Assembly: GCA_900541025.1 (NCBI GenBank)
Contig: UQIL01000016.1
Location: forward strand, 1-55,420
DNA: 55,420 bases
DNA from: an uncultured Collinsella sp.
GTDB taxonomy: Bacteria > Actinomycetota > Coriobacteriia > Coriobacteriales > Coriobacteriaceae
Direction of reading: 5' to 3'
Shown here piece by piece: positions 48,235 to 55,420 of the stretch. The first letter of the stretch is position 1; each line of letters begins with the position of its first letter. Position numbers and translations under genes: made by a program. The notes under the pieces are model-generated. The model saw only the letters and a program-made list of their open reading frames with translations. It searched no databases and was not told where the DNA came from.

Positions 48235-49359
48235 CTAGCGATCAAACTCCGCCAGCGCCTCGCCCAAAAGCCTCAGGCCCTCGCGCAGAACGTCCTCGCT
48301 CGCGCAGTAGCCCAGGCGTGCGCCACAGGGAAGCTCAAAGCGGCTGCCGGGTACCAGCAGCACTCCCCTCTCGGACAGCAGGCGCTTGCAGAACTCCTCG
48401 TCGTCCTCGGGAATATCCAGCTGGATAAACGAGGTAGACACGCCCTGTGGGGCCGTCCAGGAAACGCGATGCTGCGTATCGATCCAAGCCTGCGCGATAT
48501 CGCGGTTGCCAAACACGATCTTGCGATTGCGCTCGAGGATCTTGTCCTTGTGCTCAAGCACATAGGTCGCCAAGGCGTCGTTGAACACACCGCCGCAGAT
48601 CATGGTGTAATCGCGATAGGTACGGATGCGGTTGGACACCTCTTCGTCGGCCACGACCCAGCCCACGCGGGCCGCAGGCGTCGAATAGGTCTTCGACAAC
48701 GAGTTGGTGACAATGGCCCTCTCGTACACGTCGACCATCGACATAAAGGACTCAGTGTTTTCGAGCGGCAGATACACCTCGTCGCACAGCACGTAGGCGC
48801 CCACCGAACGGGCGATCTCGGCAATCTGGCCGAGCATATCGGTATCGAGCACCGTACCGATGGGGTTCGATGCGTTGTTTATGCAGATAAGCTTGGTGTT
48901 GGGGCGCACCAAGCGCTTGAGTTCCTCGATATCGGGCTTCCAGCCGAGTTCCTCGCAAAGCTCCCAATACTCGACCTCGGCGCCCAGCGTGCGCGGAATC
49001 TCGTAGAGCGGCGCGTAGGTGGGCCACTCGGCGATAACGTGGTCGCCGGGCTCGACCACGGCCATGATGGCGTTGAGGTTCGCACCCGTGCAGCCATTGG
49101 TCTGCAGAATGTGGTCGGGATTGACCTCCCGACGATACAGCTTGGCAACCACGGCCTTAAACTCCGGCGAGCCCTCGATCCAGCCGTAGTTCATCTTCTC
49201 GCGGTCCAAGCGCTCGTAGAACGTGGCGCCGTCCTGCTCATCGAGCGCGCGCAGCTCGCCCATGGTGAGCGACGAGATCGTCGACTGGGCGATGTCCCAG
49301 GTAGCGCTCTTCTCCCAAACGTTGAGCCATTCCTCAACGCCAATCGTCTTGATGTCCAT
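48235..49359 (-). CDS. arcT: ArcT-like PLP-dependent aminotransferase (class I/II)
   Basis: A 374-residue fold type I aminotransferase starting at ATG 49359 (ribosome site AAGGAG); a longer frame to 49413 is not supported. PLP features are TNGCTGANLNAIMAVVEPGD near the cofactor phosphate site, NNASNPIGTVLD, the Asp in VLCDEVYLPL, and the Schiff-base lysine in TNSLSKTYSTPAARVGW. Aminotransferases named ArcT occur inside ADI loci of lactic acid bacteria, with no firmly known substrate. Here it lies exactly between the two arcA copies with terminators on both sides. The arcT name is by context; a different amino acid transaminase is possible. Confidence 0.85.
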   Translation of the reverse strand: MDIKTIGVEEWLNVWEKSATWDIAQSTISSLTMGELRALDEQDGATFYERLDREKMNYGWIEGSPEFKAVVAKLYRREVNPDHILQTNGCTGANLNAIMAVVEPGDHVIAEWPTYAPLYEIPRTLGAEVEYWELCEELGWKPDIEELKRLVRPNTKLICINNASNPIGTVLDTDMLGQIAEIARSVGAYVLCDEVYLPLENTESFMSMVDVYERAIVTNSLSKTYSTPAARVGWVVADEEVSNRIRTYRDYTMICGGVFNDALATYVLEHKDKILERNRKIVFGNRDIAQAWIDTQHRVSWTAPQGVSTSFIQLDIPEDDEEFCKRLLSERGVLLVPGSRFELPCGARLGYCASEDVLREGLRLLGEALAEFDR

Positions 49360-49414
49360 GGCCAAGCTCCTTACAAAAGCAGTCATCCAATCGTGTTGAC
49401 GTCCCTCATACAAG

Positions 49415-49448
49415 ATTGGGGCGGTGCGAAAACCCGCACCGCCCCAAT
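49415..49448 (-). terminator. Terminator after the second arcA copy
   Basis: A perfect 14-bp stem ATTGGGGCGGTGCG/CGCACCGCCCCAAT with a 6-nt loop, 60 bp beyond the arcA stop, separates arcA copy 2 from the aminotransferase. Confidence 0.85.
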
Positions 49449-49508
49449 GGGAGACATCTAATGGCAGCTAGATGTATGTATTATGACCTGTACGGGTCCT
49501 GAAAGACC

Positions 49509-50750
49509 TTAGAGGTCCTCGCGCCAGAAGGGCATGCTCATGCAGCGCGGGCCGCCGCGGCCGCGGGAGAGCTCGGCGGAGGGCACGACGAGAAGGTCCA
49601 GGCCCTCCTTGTACAGCACGTCGTTGGTGACGGTGTTGCGGGCGTAGACGCAGATCTTGCCGGGCTCGACGCACAGGGTGTTGGAGCCGTCGTTCCACTG
49701 CTCGCGGGAGGCCGCGATCGGGTCGCCGCCGCCGCAGGGGATCAGCTTGACCTGGTCGACGCCGGTGGCGTCCTCCAGGACGTGCTCGAGGGTGTCCTCG
49801 ATCAGGCGGATGTTCACGTCGCCCGGGTTCTTGCCGGCGGTCAGCTCGTAGACGCGCAGGGTGCCCATGATGGCGGGGTGGATCGTGAACTTATCGACGT
49901 CGATCTGGGTGAAGACCGTGTCGAGGTGCATGAAGGCGCGCGAGACCGGGATGTCGAAGGCCAGGATGCGCTCGACCTTGGAGTCGGAGTTCCAGAAGAT
50001 GTTCTGGGCCATGACGTCGATCGCGGCGGCCTGGGTGCGCTGGGAGATGCCGACGGCGAGGGTCTTCTCGTTGATGTTCAGCACGTCGCCGCCCTCGGTG
50101 TGGAACTGGCAGTCGCGGCGGAAGTACAGCGAGACGTCCTTGTAGTCGGGGTGGTACTTGAAGATGTACTTGCCGTACAGGGTCTCGCGGTTGCGGGTGA
50201 CCGAGTACATGCGGTTGAGGTTGACGCCCTCGCCGACGACCGCGAACGGGTCGCGGGTGAAGTAGAGGTTGGGCATCGGGTCGATGATCAGGTCGGACTC
50301 GGACTCGGAGTTGACCAGGGAGTCGAGGGTCGTGGACGCCGTGAGGGGCATGTCGATCTCGGACTTGGTCATGCCGGCCATGGTCTTCTTGACGAACTCG
50401 AGGTTGTCCTCGATGGAGTCCAGCTTCTCGCGGACGATCTGCGGCATGTGCTGGCCGCGGATGCCGGCCTCGGCGATGTACTGGTCGGTGAACTCGGCGC
50501 GGGCGCCGGGGACCTGGTCGAACACCTCGGCGACGAGGTTCTCGAGATAGAGGACCTCCACGCCCTGGTCCCTCAGGATCTGGGCGAAGGTGTCGTGCTC
50601 CTGCTGCGCGACCTCCAGGAACGGGACGTCGTCGAACAGGAGTCGCTCGAGCTCGTCGGGCGGCAGGTTGAGGAGCTCGTCGCCGGGACGGTGCAGGCAG
50701 ACCTTCCTGAGCTTGCCGATCTCGGAAGGCACGTGCAGACCTTTCGTCAT
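49509..50750 (-). CDS. arcA: Arginine deiminase, copy 2
   Basis: The same 413-residue protein as copy 1, with all catalytic motifs intact (PNLYFTRDPF, HLDTVF and Cys403). The coding DNA matches copy 1 over its whole length as far as I can compare, including silent positions, and lies exactly 3,089 bp away in direct orientation. About 20 bp upstream of the ATG is shared; beyond that the flanks diverge except for two short boxes. Identity this complete points to recent duplication or ongoing gene conversion. It is divergent from the polyphosphate kinase gene. Two functional copies could raise deiminase dosage. Confidence 0.97.
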   Translation of the reverse strand: MTKGLHVPSEIGKLRKVCLHRPGDELLNLPPDELERLLFDDVPFLEVAQQEHDTFAQILRDQGVEVLYLENLVAEVFDQVPGARAEFTDQYIAEAGIRGQHMPQIVREKLDSIEDNLEFVKKTMAGMTKSEIDMPLTASTTLDSLVNSESESDLIIDPMPNLYFTRDPFAVVGEGVNLNRMYSVTRNRETLYGKYIFKYHPDYKDVSLYFRRDCQFHTEGGDVLNINEKTLAVGISQRTQAAAIDVMAQNIFWNSDSKVERILAFDIPVSRAFMHLDTVFTQIDVDKFTIHPAIMGTLRVYELTAGKNPGDVNIRLIEDTLEHVLEDATGVDQVKLIPCGGGDPIAASREQWNDGSNTLCVEPGKICVYARNTVTNDVLYKEGLDLLVVPSAELSRGRGGPRCMSMPFWREDL

Positions 50751-51301
50751 GGCCTCCTACCTTTCTTTCGGGCCTTACTGGCCGAATGTATCAGCGCCCC
50801 TCCGTATGGGACGCTGCTTGCTGACAGCTCTAGTTATATCCAAAAACCACCTGCAATTCCACCTCGCCCCCGAACGGTCAGCAAAGTGCGATGAACGGTA
50901 TATCTCATATGATTCCCCCATGATGCACTTCGGTTCTCTAAAGCAGGTTTTCAAAGGTAAATGTTCTTTTTTCTAAGGAATTAAGCTAGATTGCACAAAT
51001 ATTTTCATGTTTAGGAATTGCATAGCTAAAACGGTTTTCTGCATATATATGTCGTTTGTTCATGATTCAATTTGGATTCGATTATATTCAGCTCGCAATC
51101 ATTCTTATTCATACATCCTCACCAATTGAGTATGGATATAGATTGTTTCTAAACGAGTTGGGCAGTTAGTTGCATGCCTTGGCAGCGTAAGAAGTAGGTA
51201 AAGATACCGTTCACGCGATACGTCCGTGCCACAGGTCGACTAAATTGAGACAATAGTGAATAGTGTTAGGCTACCGTCCCCTGTGGGGACTGAACGGACA
51301 G
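50751..51301. promoter_or_regulatory. Divergent AT-rich region between arcA copy 2 and ppk
   Basis: These 551 bp hold no gene. The TTATATCCAAAA box (50834-50845) and the 22-bp box ending CCCCCGAACGGT (50857-50878) repeat those before arcA copy 1 at the same distances from the ATG. TATGAATAAGAATGATTG on the minus strand (51097-51114) resembles an ARG box. The ppk promoter must also lie here; no clear -35/-10 pair was chosen. Confidence 0.55.
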
Positions 51302-53881
51302 ATGCATATGCCGAGCAAAATCGAAAAGAAGCAAGCCGCCGCAAAGCTGCGCAAACCGCCGCGCGACTTCTCATACACGCAAAACCGAGAGCTCAGCTGG
51401 CTACGCTTTGACAACCGCGTGCTCGACGAAGCCTTCGACGAAACCGTTCCGTTATTCGAGCGACTAAAGTTCGTCTCGATCTTCGAGTCCAACCTCGACG
51501 AGTTCCTTATGGTGCGCGTGGGCGGCCTGTCCGATCTGGCGGAGCTCAAAAAACAACCTGTCGACAACAAGAGCAATATGACCGCCTCCGAACAGGTCGA
51601 TGCCGTCATGGCCGAAATGCCCGGGCTCCTTACCCGTTGGGAGTCCATCTTTAAGAGCATCGAGGGCAAGCTCGACACCTTGGGCGTTCACCGCGCCCAC
51701 ATCGATTCGCTTACGCCCGAGGAGCGCACCTTTGTAACCCGCTACTTCCAGGCCTACGTGTCGCCGGTCATCTCGCCGCTGGTCATCGATCCTCGCCACC
51801 CCTTCCCCAACCTGCGCAACGGCGCGCTCTATCTGGCCTGTGGTCTGGACGGCGCCACCGACGAGGAGAGCCTACTGGGCCTTATCGAGATTCCCGCCTC
51901 GATGAACCGCGTGGTCGAGATCCCCTCGCCCACCGGCACCTACTCCTACATCTTGCTCGAGGACGTCATCCTCGCCTGCCTGGACAGCTGCTTTGGCTCC
52001 TATAAGCCGCTGGATCGTGCGCTGATCCGCGTCACCCGCAACGCCGACATCGATCCGGACGGCGAGGGCATCGAAGAGGAAGAGGACTACCGCCAGCACA
52101 TGAAGCGCATTCTCAAGAAGCGCCTGCGCCTGCAGCCGGTAGTGCTCGCGGTCTCGGGGTCGCTCGAGAAGGCGACGCTCAAGACTATCCGCAAGGCGCT
52201 CGAGCTTTCGCGCCGCTCTGTCTTTACCTGCGATATCCCGCTCAACCTGGGCTACGTCTTTGGCATTGAGGGCAAGATTCCCGAGCACCTGCGCAACGAG
52301 CTCCTCTTTACGCCGTTTAAGCCACAGCCCAACCCCACCATCGACATGACCCGCTCCATCCGCGAGCAGGTGCTGCAGCACGACAAGCTGCTCTTCTACC
52401 CTTACGAGGCCATGAATCCGTTCCTGGATCTGGTACACGAGGCAGCCTACGATCCCGAGTGCATCTCGTTGCGCATCACGCTCTACCGCGTGGCCAAGCA
52501 GAGCCGCCTATGCGAGTCGCTGATCGATGCCGCCGAGAACGGCAAAGAGGTCACGGTGCTCATGGAGCTCCGCGCCCGCTTTGACGAGCAGAACAACATC
52601 GAGTGGGCCGAGCGTCTGGAAGAGGCAGGCTGCACCGTCATCTACGGCTCCGAAGGCTTTAAGTGCCACTCCAAGATCTGCCAGCTCACCTATCGCGAGG
52701 GCATGGCGCTCACCCGCCTCACGCTTTTGGGCACCGGCAACTTTAACGAGAAGACGGCCAAACTCTACAGCGACTTTATGCTCATGACAGCCCATCCCGG
52801 CATCGGTGAAGACGCCAACCTGTTCTTCCGCAATCTGTCGCTGGGCAACCTGCGCGGCGACTACCGCTTCCTGGGTGTGGCGCCCGTCGGACTGAAACCG
52901 CTCATCATGCGCGGGCTTGACCGCGAGATCCAGCGCGCCCTTGCCGGCGAGCCCGCCCGCGTGTTCTTTAAGCTCAACTCACTGACCGACCGCGAGGTTA
53001 TCGACAAGATCGCCGAGGCATCGTGTGCCGGCGTGCGCGTAGACATGATCATCCGCGGCATCTCGTGCCTCAAGCCCGGTGTTCCGGGCAAGACCGAGAA
53101 CGTGCATGTCCGCTCCATCGTCGGACGCTTTTTGGAGCACGCGCGCGTCTATGCTTTCGGCGTGGACTCGGACATGATTTACCTGAGCTCAGCCGATATG
53201 ATGACGCGCAACACCGAGCACCGCGTGGAGATCGCCTTCCCCGTGCTCGACCCCACCTGCCGCGCCCTAGTGCACGAGTACATGGGCATGCAGCTGCGGG
53301 ACAACGTGAAGGCCCGCAGCCTCACGAGCGACGGCACCTGGGTCCCCGTGGAGCGTGCAGAGGGTGAAAAACCCTTCAACTCGCAGGAAGCTCTGCTGGA
53401 GCGTGCCTATCGCAACGCCGAGGCCGCCGCGCAACAGCGCGCACAGGAGAAGGAACGCGTAGCCGAGGAGGCTATTCAGGCCGAGGTTGAACATGGGGCA
53501 GCTGCCAAACCGAAAGCGGTTGCCGCTCCCCCGGTGAATGAGCCCGAGGCTGCCGCAGAGCCCGCCGTGGAGAAAGCGCCCGCGCCCGCTACCGCGACTC
53601 CGGGGCCCGCCGCCGAGGCAAAGCCCGCCCCTGCTCCTGAGCCGCAGCCGGCCGCACCCGAGGTTCAGAAGGTCCAGGCGACCGTCATTGAGCCCGAGCC
53701 TGCACCTGTACCTCGGCCCGAGCCTCAGGTCACCAAGCCCGCACCCGAGACGAGTGCCCGTCGCGATAAGCCCGCTGGCAAGACCAAGGCCATCGAGCGC
53801 CATCGCCCCGGCCGCGTGCGCATGGGTCTGGGCCTGATCGGCCTGGGTCTTAAGACGCTCATTACCGGCAAGACGAAATAG
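51302..53881 (+). CDS. ppk: Polyphosphate kinase PPK1 with a C-terminal low-complexity extension
   Basis: An 859-residue enzyme (start at 51302 or 51308; the ribosome site is weak). The N-terminal domain begins NRELSWLRFDNRVLDEAFDE. The first catalytic domain carries the phosphorylated His at about residue 456 in GFKCHSKICQL, and the second conserved His is in VGRFLEHARVYAFG. It makes polyphosphate from ATP reversibly. The core ends near residue 710. A further 130 or so residues are Ala/Pro/Glu-rich, ending in a basic amphipathic tip with GLGLIGLGLKTLITGKTK, which is unusual for PPK1 and could mediate localisation. It shares a phosphate theme with pst and pit but is divergent from arcA. Confidence 0.95.
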   Translation: MHMPSKIEKKQAAAKLRKPPRDFSYTQNRELSWLRFDNRVLDEAFDETVPLFERLKFVSIFESNLDEFLMVRVGGLSDLAELKKQPVDNKSNMTASEQVDAVMAEMPGLLTRWESIFKSIEGKLDTLGVHRAHIDSLTPEERTFVTRYFQAYVSPVISPLVIDPRHPFPNLRNGALYLACGLDGATDEESLLGLIEIPASMNRVVEIPSPTGTYSYILLEDVILACLDSCFGSYKPLDRALIRVTRNADIDPDGEGIEEEEDYRQHMKRILKKRLRLQPVVLAVSGSLEKATLKTIRKALELSRRSVFTCDIPLNLGYVFGIEGKIPEHLRNELLFTPFKPQPNPTIDMTRSIREQVLQHDKLLFYPYEAMNPFLDLVHEAAYDPECISLRITLYRVAKQSRLCESLIDAAENGKEVTVLMELRARFDEQNNIEWAERLEEAGCTVIYGSEGFKCHSKICQLTYREGMALTRLTLLGTGNFNEKTAKLYSDFMLMTAHPGIGEDANLFFRNLSLGNLRGDYRFLGVAPVGLKPLIMRGLDREIQRALAGEPARVFFKLNSLTDREVIDKIAEASCAGVRVDMIIRGISCLKPGVPGKTENVHVRSIVGRFLEHARVYAFGVDSDMIYLSSADMMTRNTEHRVEIAFPVLDPTCRALVHEYMGMQLRDNVKARSLTSDGTWVPVERAEGEKPFNSQEALLERAYRNAEAAAQQRAQEKERVAEEAIQAEVEHGAAAKPKAVAAPPVNEPEAAAEPAVEKAPAPATATPGPAAEAKPAPAPEPQPAAPEVQKVQATVIEPEPAPVPRPEPQVTKPAPETSARRDKPAGKTKAIERHRPGRVRMGLGLIGLGLKTLITGKTK

Positions 53882-53905
53882 TCGTTTGTAGAAGCAGTTT
53901 GTAGA

Positions 53906-53949
53906 AGCGCCCCGCATTTGAGGAAAGCCTCGGATGCGGGGCGCTTTTC
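53906..53949 (+). terminator. ppk terminator
   Basis: A 12-bp stem AGCGCCCCGCAT/ATGCGGGGCGCT (53906-53917, 53934-53945) followed by TTTT, 25 bp after the ppk stop. A tandem GTTTGTAGAAGC repeat lies just before it. Confidence 0.9.
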
Positions 53950-53994
53950 CCTGCTACCATGGTGCGAACAACAACGCGAATGACAGGCAGGAAT

Positions 53995-55308
53995 ATGAAG
54001 CTCACTATAGAATCGATGACCTACGGCGCCGACGGGCTGGCGCACGCCGACAACGGCAAGGCCGTCTTTGTGCAGGGTGCCGTGGCAGGCGACATCGTCG
54101 AGGCCGAGGTCGTACAGGACGGCAAGTCGTTCATGCGCGCCCGCACCACCGAGATTCTGGAGCCAAGCCCCGATCGCATTCAGCCTCCCTGCCCCTTCGT
54201 GGGCATCTGCGGCGGCTGCTCGTGGGGCAATCTCTCACGCACGGCACAGCTCGCCGCCAAGGAGCAAAACCTGCGCTCCACGCTCGAGCGCATCGGCAAG
54301 TTCGCTCCTGAGCAGGTCGATGAGTTGGTACAGCCCATCTGCCACACCAAGGACGACTGGGGCTACCGCAATAAAATCGAGCTCGAACCGACCGTCGTCA
54401 ACGGTCGCGTGCGCCTTGGCATGCACGGTGTCGACCCCAGCAAAATCGTGACCGTCGATATGTGTCCGCTGTTCGATAAGCGCTTCCCGAAGGCACTCAA
54501 ATCGGTCGTCGGCGCACTTAACTATCTAAGCGGCAGCCATGACTTGGGGCTCGAACGCGTGGGCATTCGCGCATCGCGCCGCACCAAGGCACTCGAGGTC
54601 GCACTCTGGACGCCGACAGGCTCTTTTCCGCGCTCGCAGGTCTCCCGCGTGCTGGCGGACGCCGCTCATCCCACGAGCATCGTGCGCGTGATGAGCAAGG
54701 GCGAAAAGAAGGCCCGCCGTGTCTCTAAGGTGGAGATGCTCGCCGGTGAGGGCTCGTGGACCGAGAACATCGCTGACGGCCAGATGCGCCTGTCCGCCCC
54801 ATCGTTTTTCCAAGTCAACACCAAGGGCGCCGAGATTTTGATCGAGCTCGTTATGGAGGCGCTCGATCCGCAGGAAGACGAGCTTGCCGTGGACCTGTAC
54901 TGCGGTGCCGGCACCTTTACCCTGCCGCTCGCCCGCCGCTGCGACTTTGTCGCTGCCGTCGAGGCCTACGGCCCCGCCGTGCGCGATCTACGCCGTAACC
55001 TGGAAATCAACAAGCTTGATAACGTCGACGTCATTGGCGGAGACGCGGTGCGCGAGTTCCCCGACCAGGACGCCGATGTCCTAGTAGTCGACCCGCCGCG
55101 TGCAGGCCTAGCACCTGAGGCCATCGACCTCATCGCCAGCACAAGCGCTCGCGATGTCGCCTATGTGAGCTGCGACCCGGCCACCCTGGCGCGCGATCTC
55201 AAACGCTTTGTCGAAGAAGGCACCTTCTCCCCCGTAAAGATCACGCCAGTCGATCTGTTCCCACAAACCTTCCACTGCGAGACCGTCGTCCACCTTAGGC
55301 GCAACTAG
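53995..55308 (+). CDS. rlmD: 23S rRNA (uracil-5)-methyltransferase, RlmD/TrmA superfamily
   Basis: A 437-residue protein starting at ATG 53995 (ribosome site GGCAGGAAT). A TRAM RNA-binding domain (1-60) is followed by the 4Fe-4S cysteines C66, C72 and C75 (PPCPFVGICGGCSWG), plus a fourth in VDMCPLF. The methyltransferase domain has SAPSFFQVNTKGAE, VDLYCGAGTFTLPLARR for SAM binding, VVDPPRAGL, and the catalytic Cys in YVSCDPATLARDL. It transfers a methyl group to C5 of a uracil in 23S rRNA. The site (1939 or 747) cannot be told from sequence; RlmC/RlmCD would be alternatives. No neighbour constrains it. Confidence 0.93.
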   Translation: MKLTIESMTYGADGLAHADNGKAVFVQGAVAGDIVEAEVVQDGKSFMRARTTEILEPSPDRIQPPCPFVGICGGCSWGNLSRTAQLAAKEQNLRSTLERIGKFAPEQVDELVQPICHTKDDWGYRNKIELEPTVVNGRVRLGMHGVDPSKIVTVDMCPLFDKRFPKALKSVVGALNYLSGSHDLGLERVGIRASRRTKALEVALWTPTGSFPRSQVSRVLADAAHPTSIVRVMSKGEKKARRVSKVEMLAGEGSWTENIADGQMRLSAPSFFQVNTKGAEILIELVMEALDPQEDELAVDLYCGAGTFTLPLARRCDFVAAVEAYGPAVRDLRRNLEINKLDNVDVIGGDAVREFPDQDADVLVVDPPRAGLAPEAIDLIASTSARDVAYVSCDPATLARDLKRFVEEGTFSPVKITPVDLFPQTFHCETVVHLRRN

Positions 55309-55420
55309 CTGATGATTTTTCTGGGACGGGGATTAAATGATCAATTTGTACCGAATGATTATTTAAGGCTCTGTTAGACCAGGATTGACATACATGTGTC
55401 CCCACGGTGCCATATCGTTG
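55309..55420. other. Terminal noncoding stretch
   Basis: The last 112 bp show no gene, RNA or clear repeat. The sequence is AT-richer than the genes and may be a promoter region for something beyond the edge. Confidence 0.4.

Overview
The window looks like a chromosome segment of a high-GC Gram-positive coriobacterium, most like Collinsella. The evidence is a full dcw (division and cell wall) cluster followed by the Gram-positive 'ylm' genes (pgeF, yggS, sepF, yggT, divIVA), GC-rich third codon positions, and an arginine deiminase locus with arcA, argF, an arcT-like aminotransferase and a YfcC-type carrier. This is inferred from gene content; no rRNA or tRNA gene is visible.

Layout. Bases 1 to about 8050 are the right-hand part of a prophage or related integrative element. 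A tyrosine integrase, a KilA-N protein and a LexA/CI-like repressor point right. A Cro-like gene and an early operon point left: small proteins, an SPFH/prohibitin-like membrane protein, an excisionase-like HTH protein, RusA, a Bet-type annealase and a DUF1351 protein cut by the window edge. Bases 8.1-11.3 kb hold four host genes on the minus strand: SGNH hydrolase, a PARG-like TIGR02452 protein, a BI-1 family protein and a hypothetical. Bases 11.5-14.1 kb carry a PiT phosphate transporter with its DUF47 partner, then a nitroreductase. Bases 14.3-37.9 kb are one long minus-strand block read mraZ, rsmH, ftsL, ftsI, murF, mraY, murD, ftsW, murG, murC, murB, ftsQ, ftsZ, pgeF, pstSCAB-phoU, yggS, sepF, yggT, divIVA. 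A complete high-affinity phosphate operon therefore sits inside the usual ylm series, and murE is absent from its usual place. Bases 38.3-43.2 kb hold pyrG-xerD, a winged-helix regulator and a DUF1846 protein. A hairpin-rich noncoding stretch (43.2-43.7 kb) follows. Bases 43.7-50.8 kb are the arginine deiminase locus, with two apparently identical arcA copies flanking the aminotransferase. Bases 51.3-55.3 kb carry polyphosphate kinase and an RlmD-type methyltransferase on the plus strand.

How it works together. The central block links peptidoglycan precursor synthesis to septum assembly. Phosphate is a second theme: PiT/DUF47, Pst/PhoU and PPK1. The arginine locus would convert arginine to ornithine and carbamoyl phosphate, with YfcC as the likely exchanger; carbamate kinase is not in the window.

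Most notable points: a prophage repressor collinear with LexA but lacking the nucleophile, the general base and the Ala-Gly site; a phage-encoded SPFH protein; a highly structured intergenic region at 43.2-43.7 kb that may be an RNA; the two identical arcA genes with a shared upstream box at the same distance; yggT apparently starting at a non-AUG codon; and a PARG-like protein lacking the second Glu of its catalytic motif.
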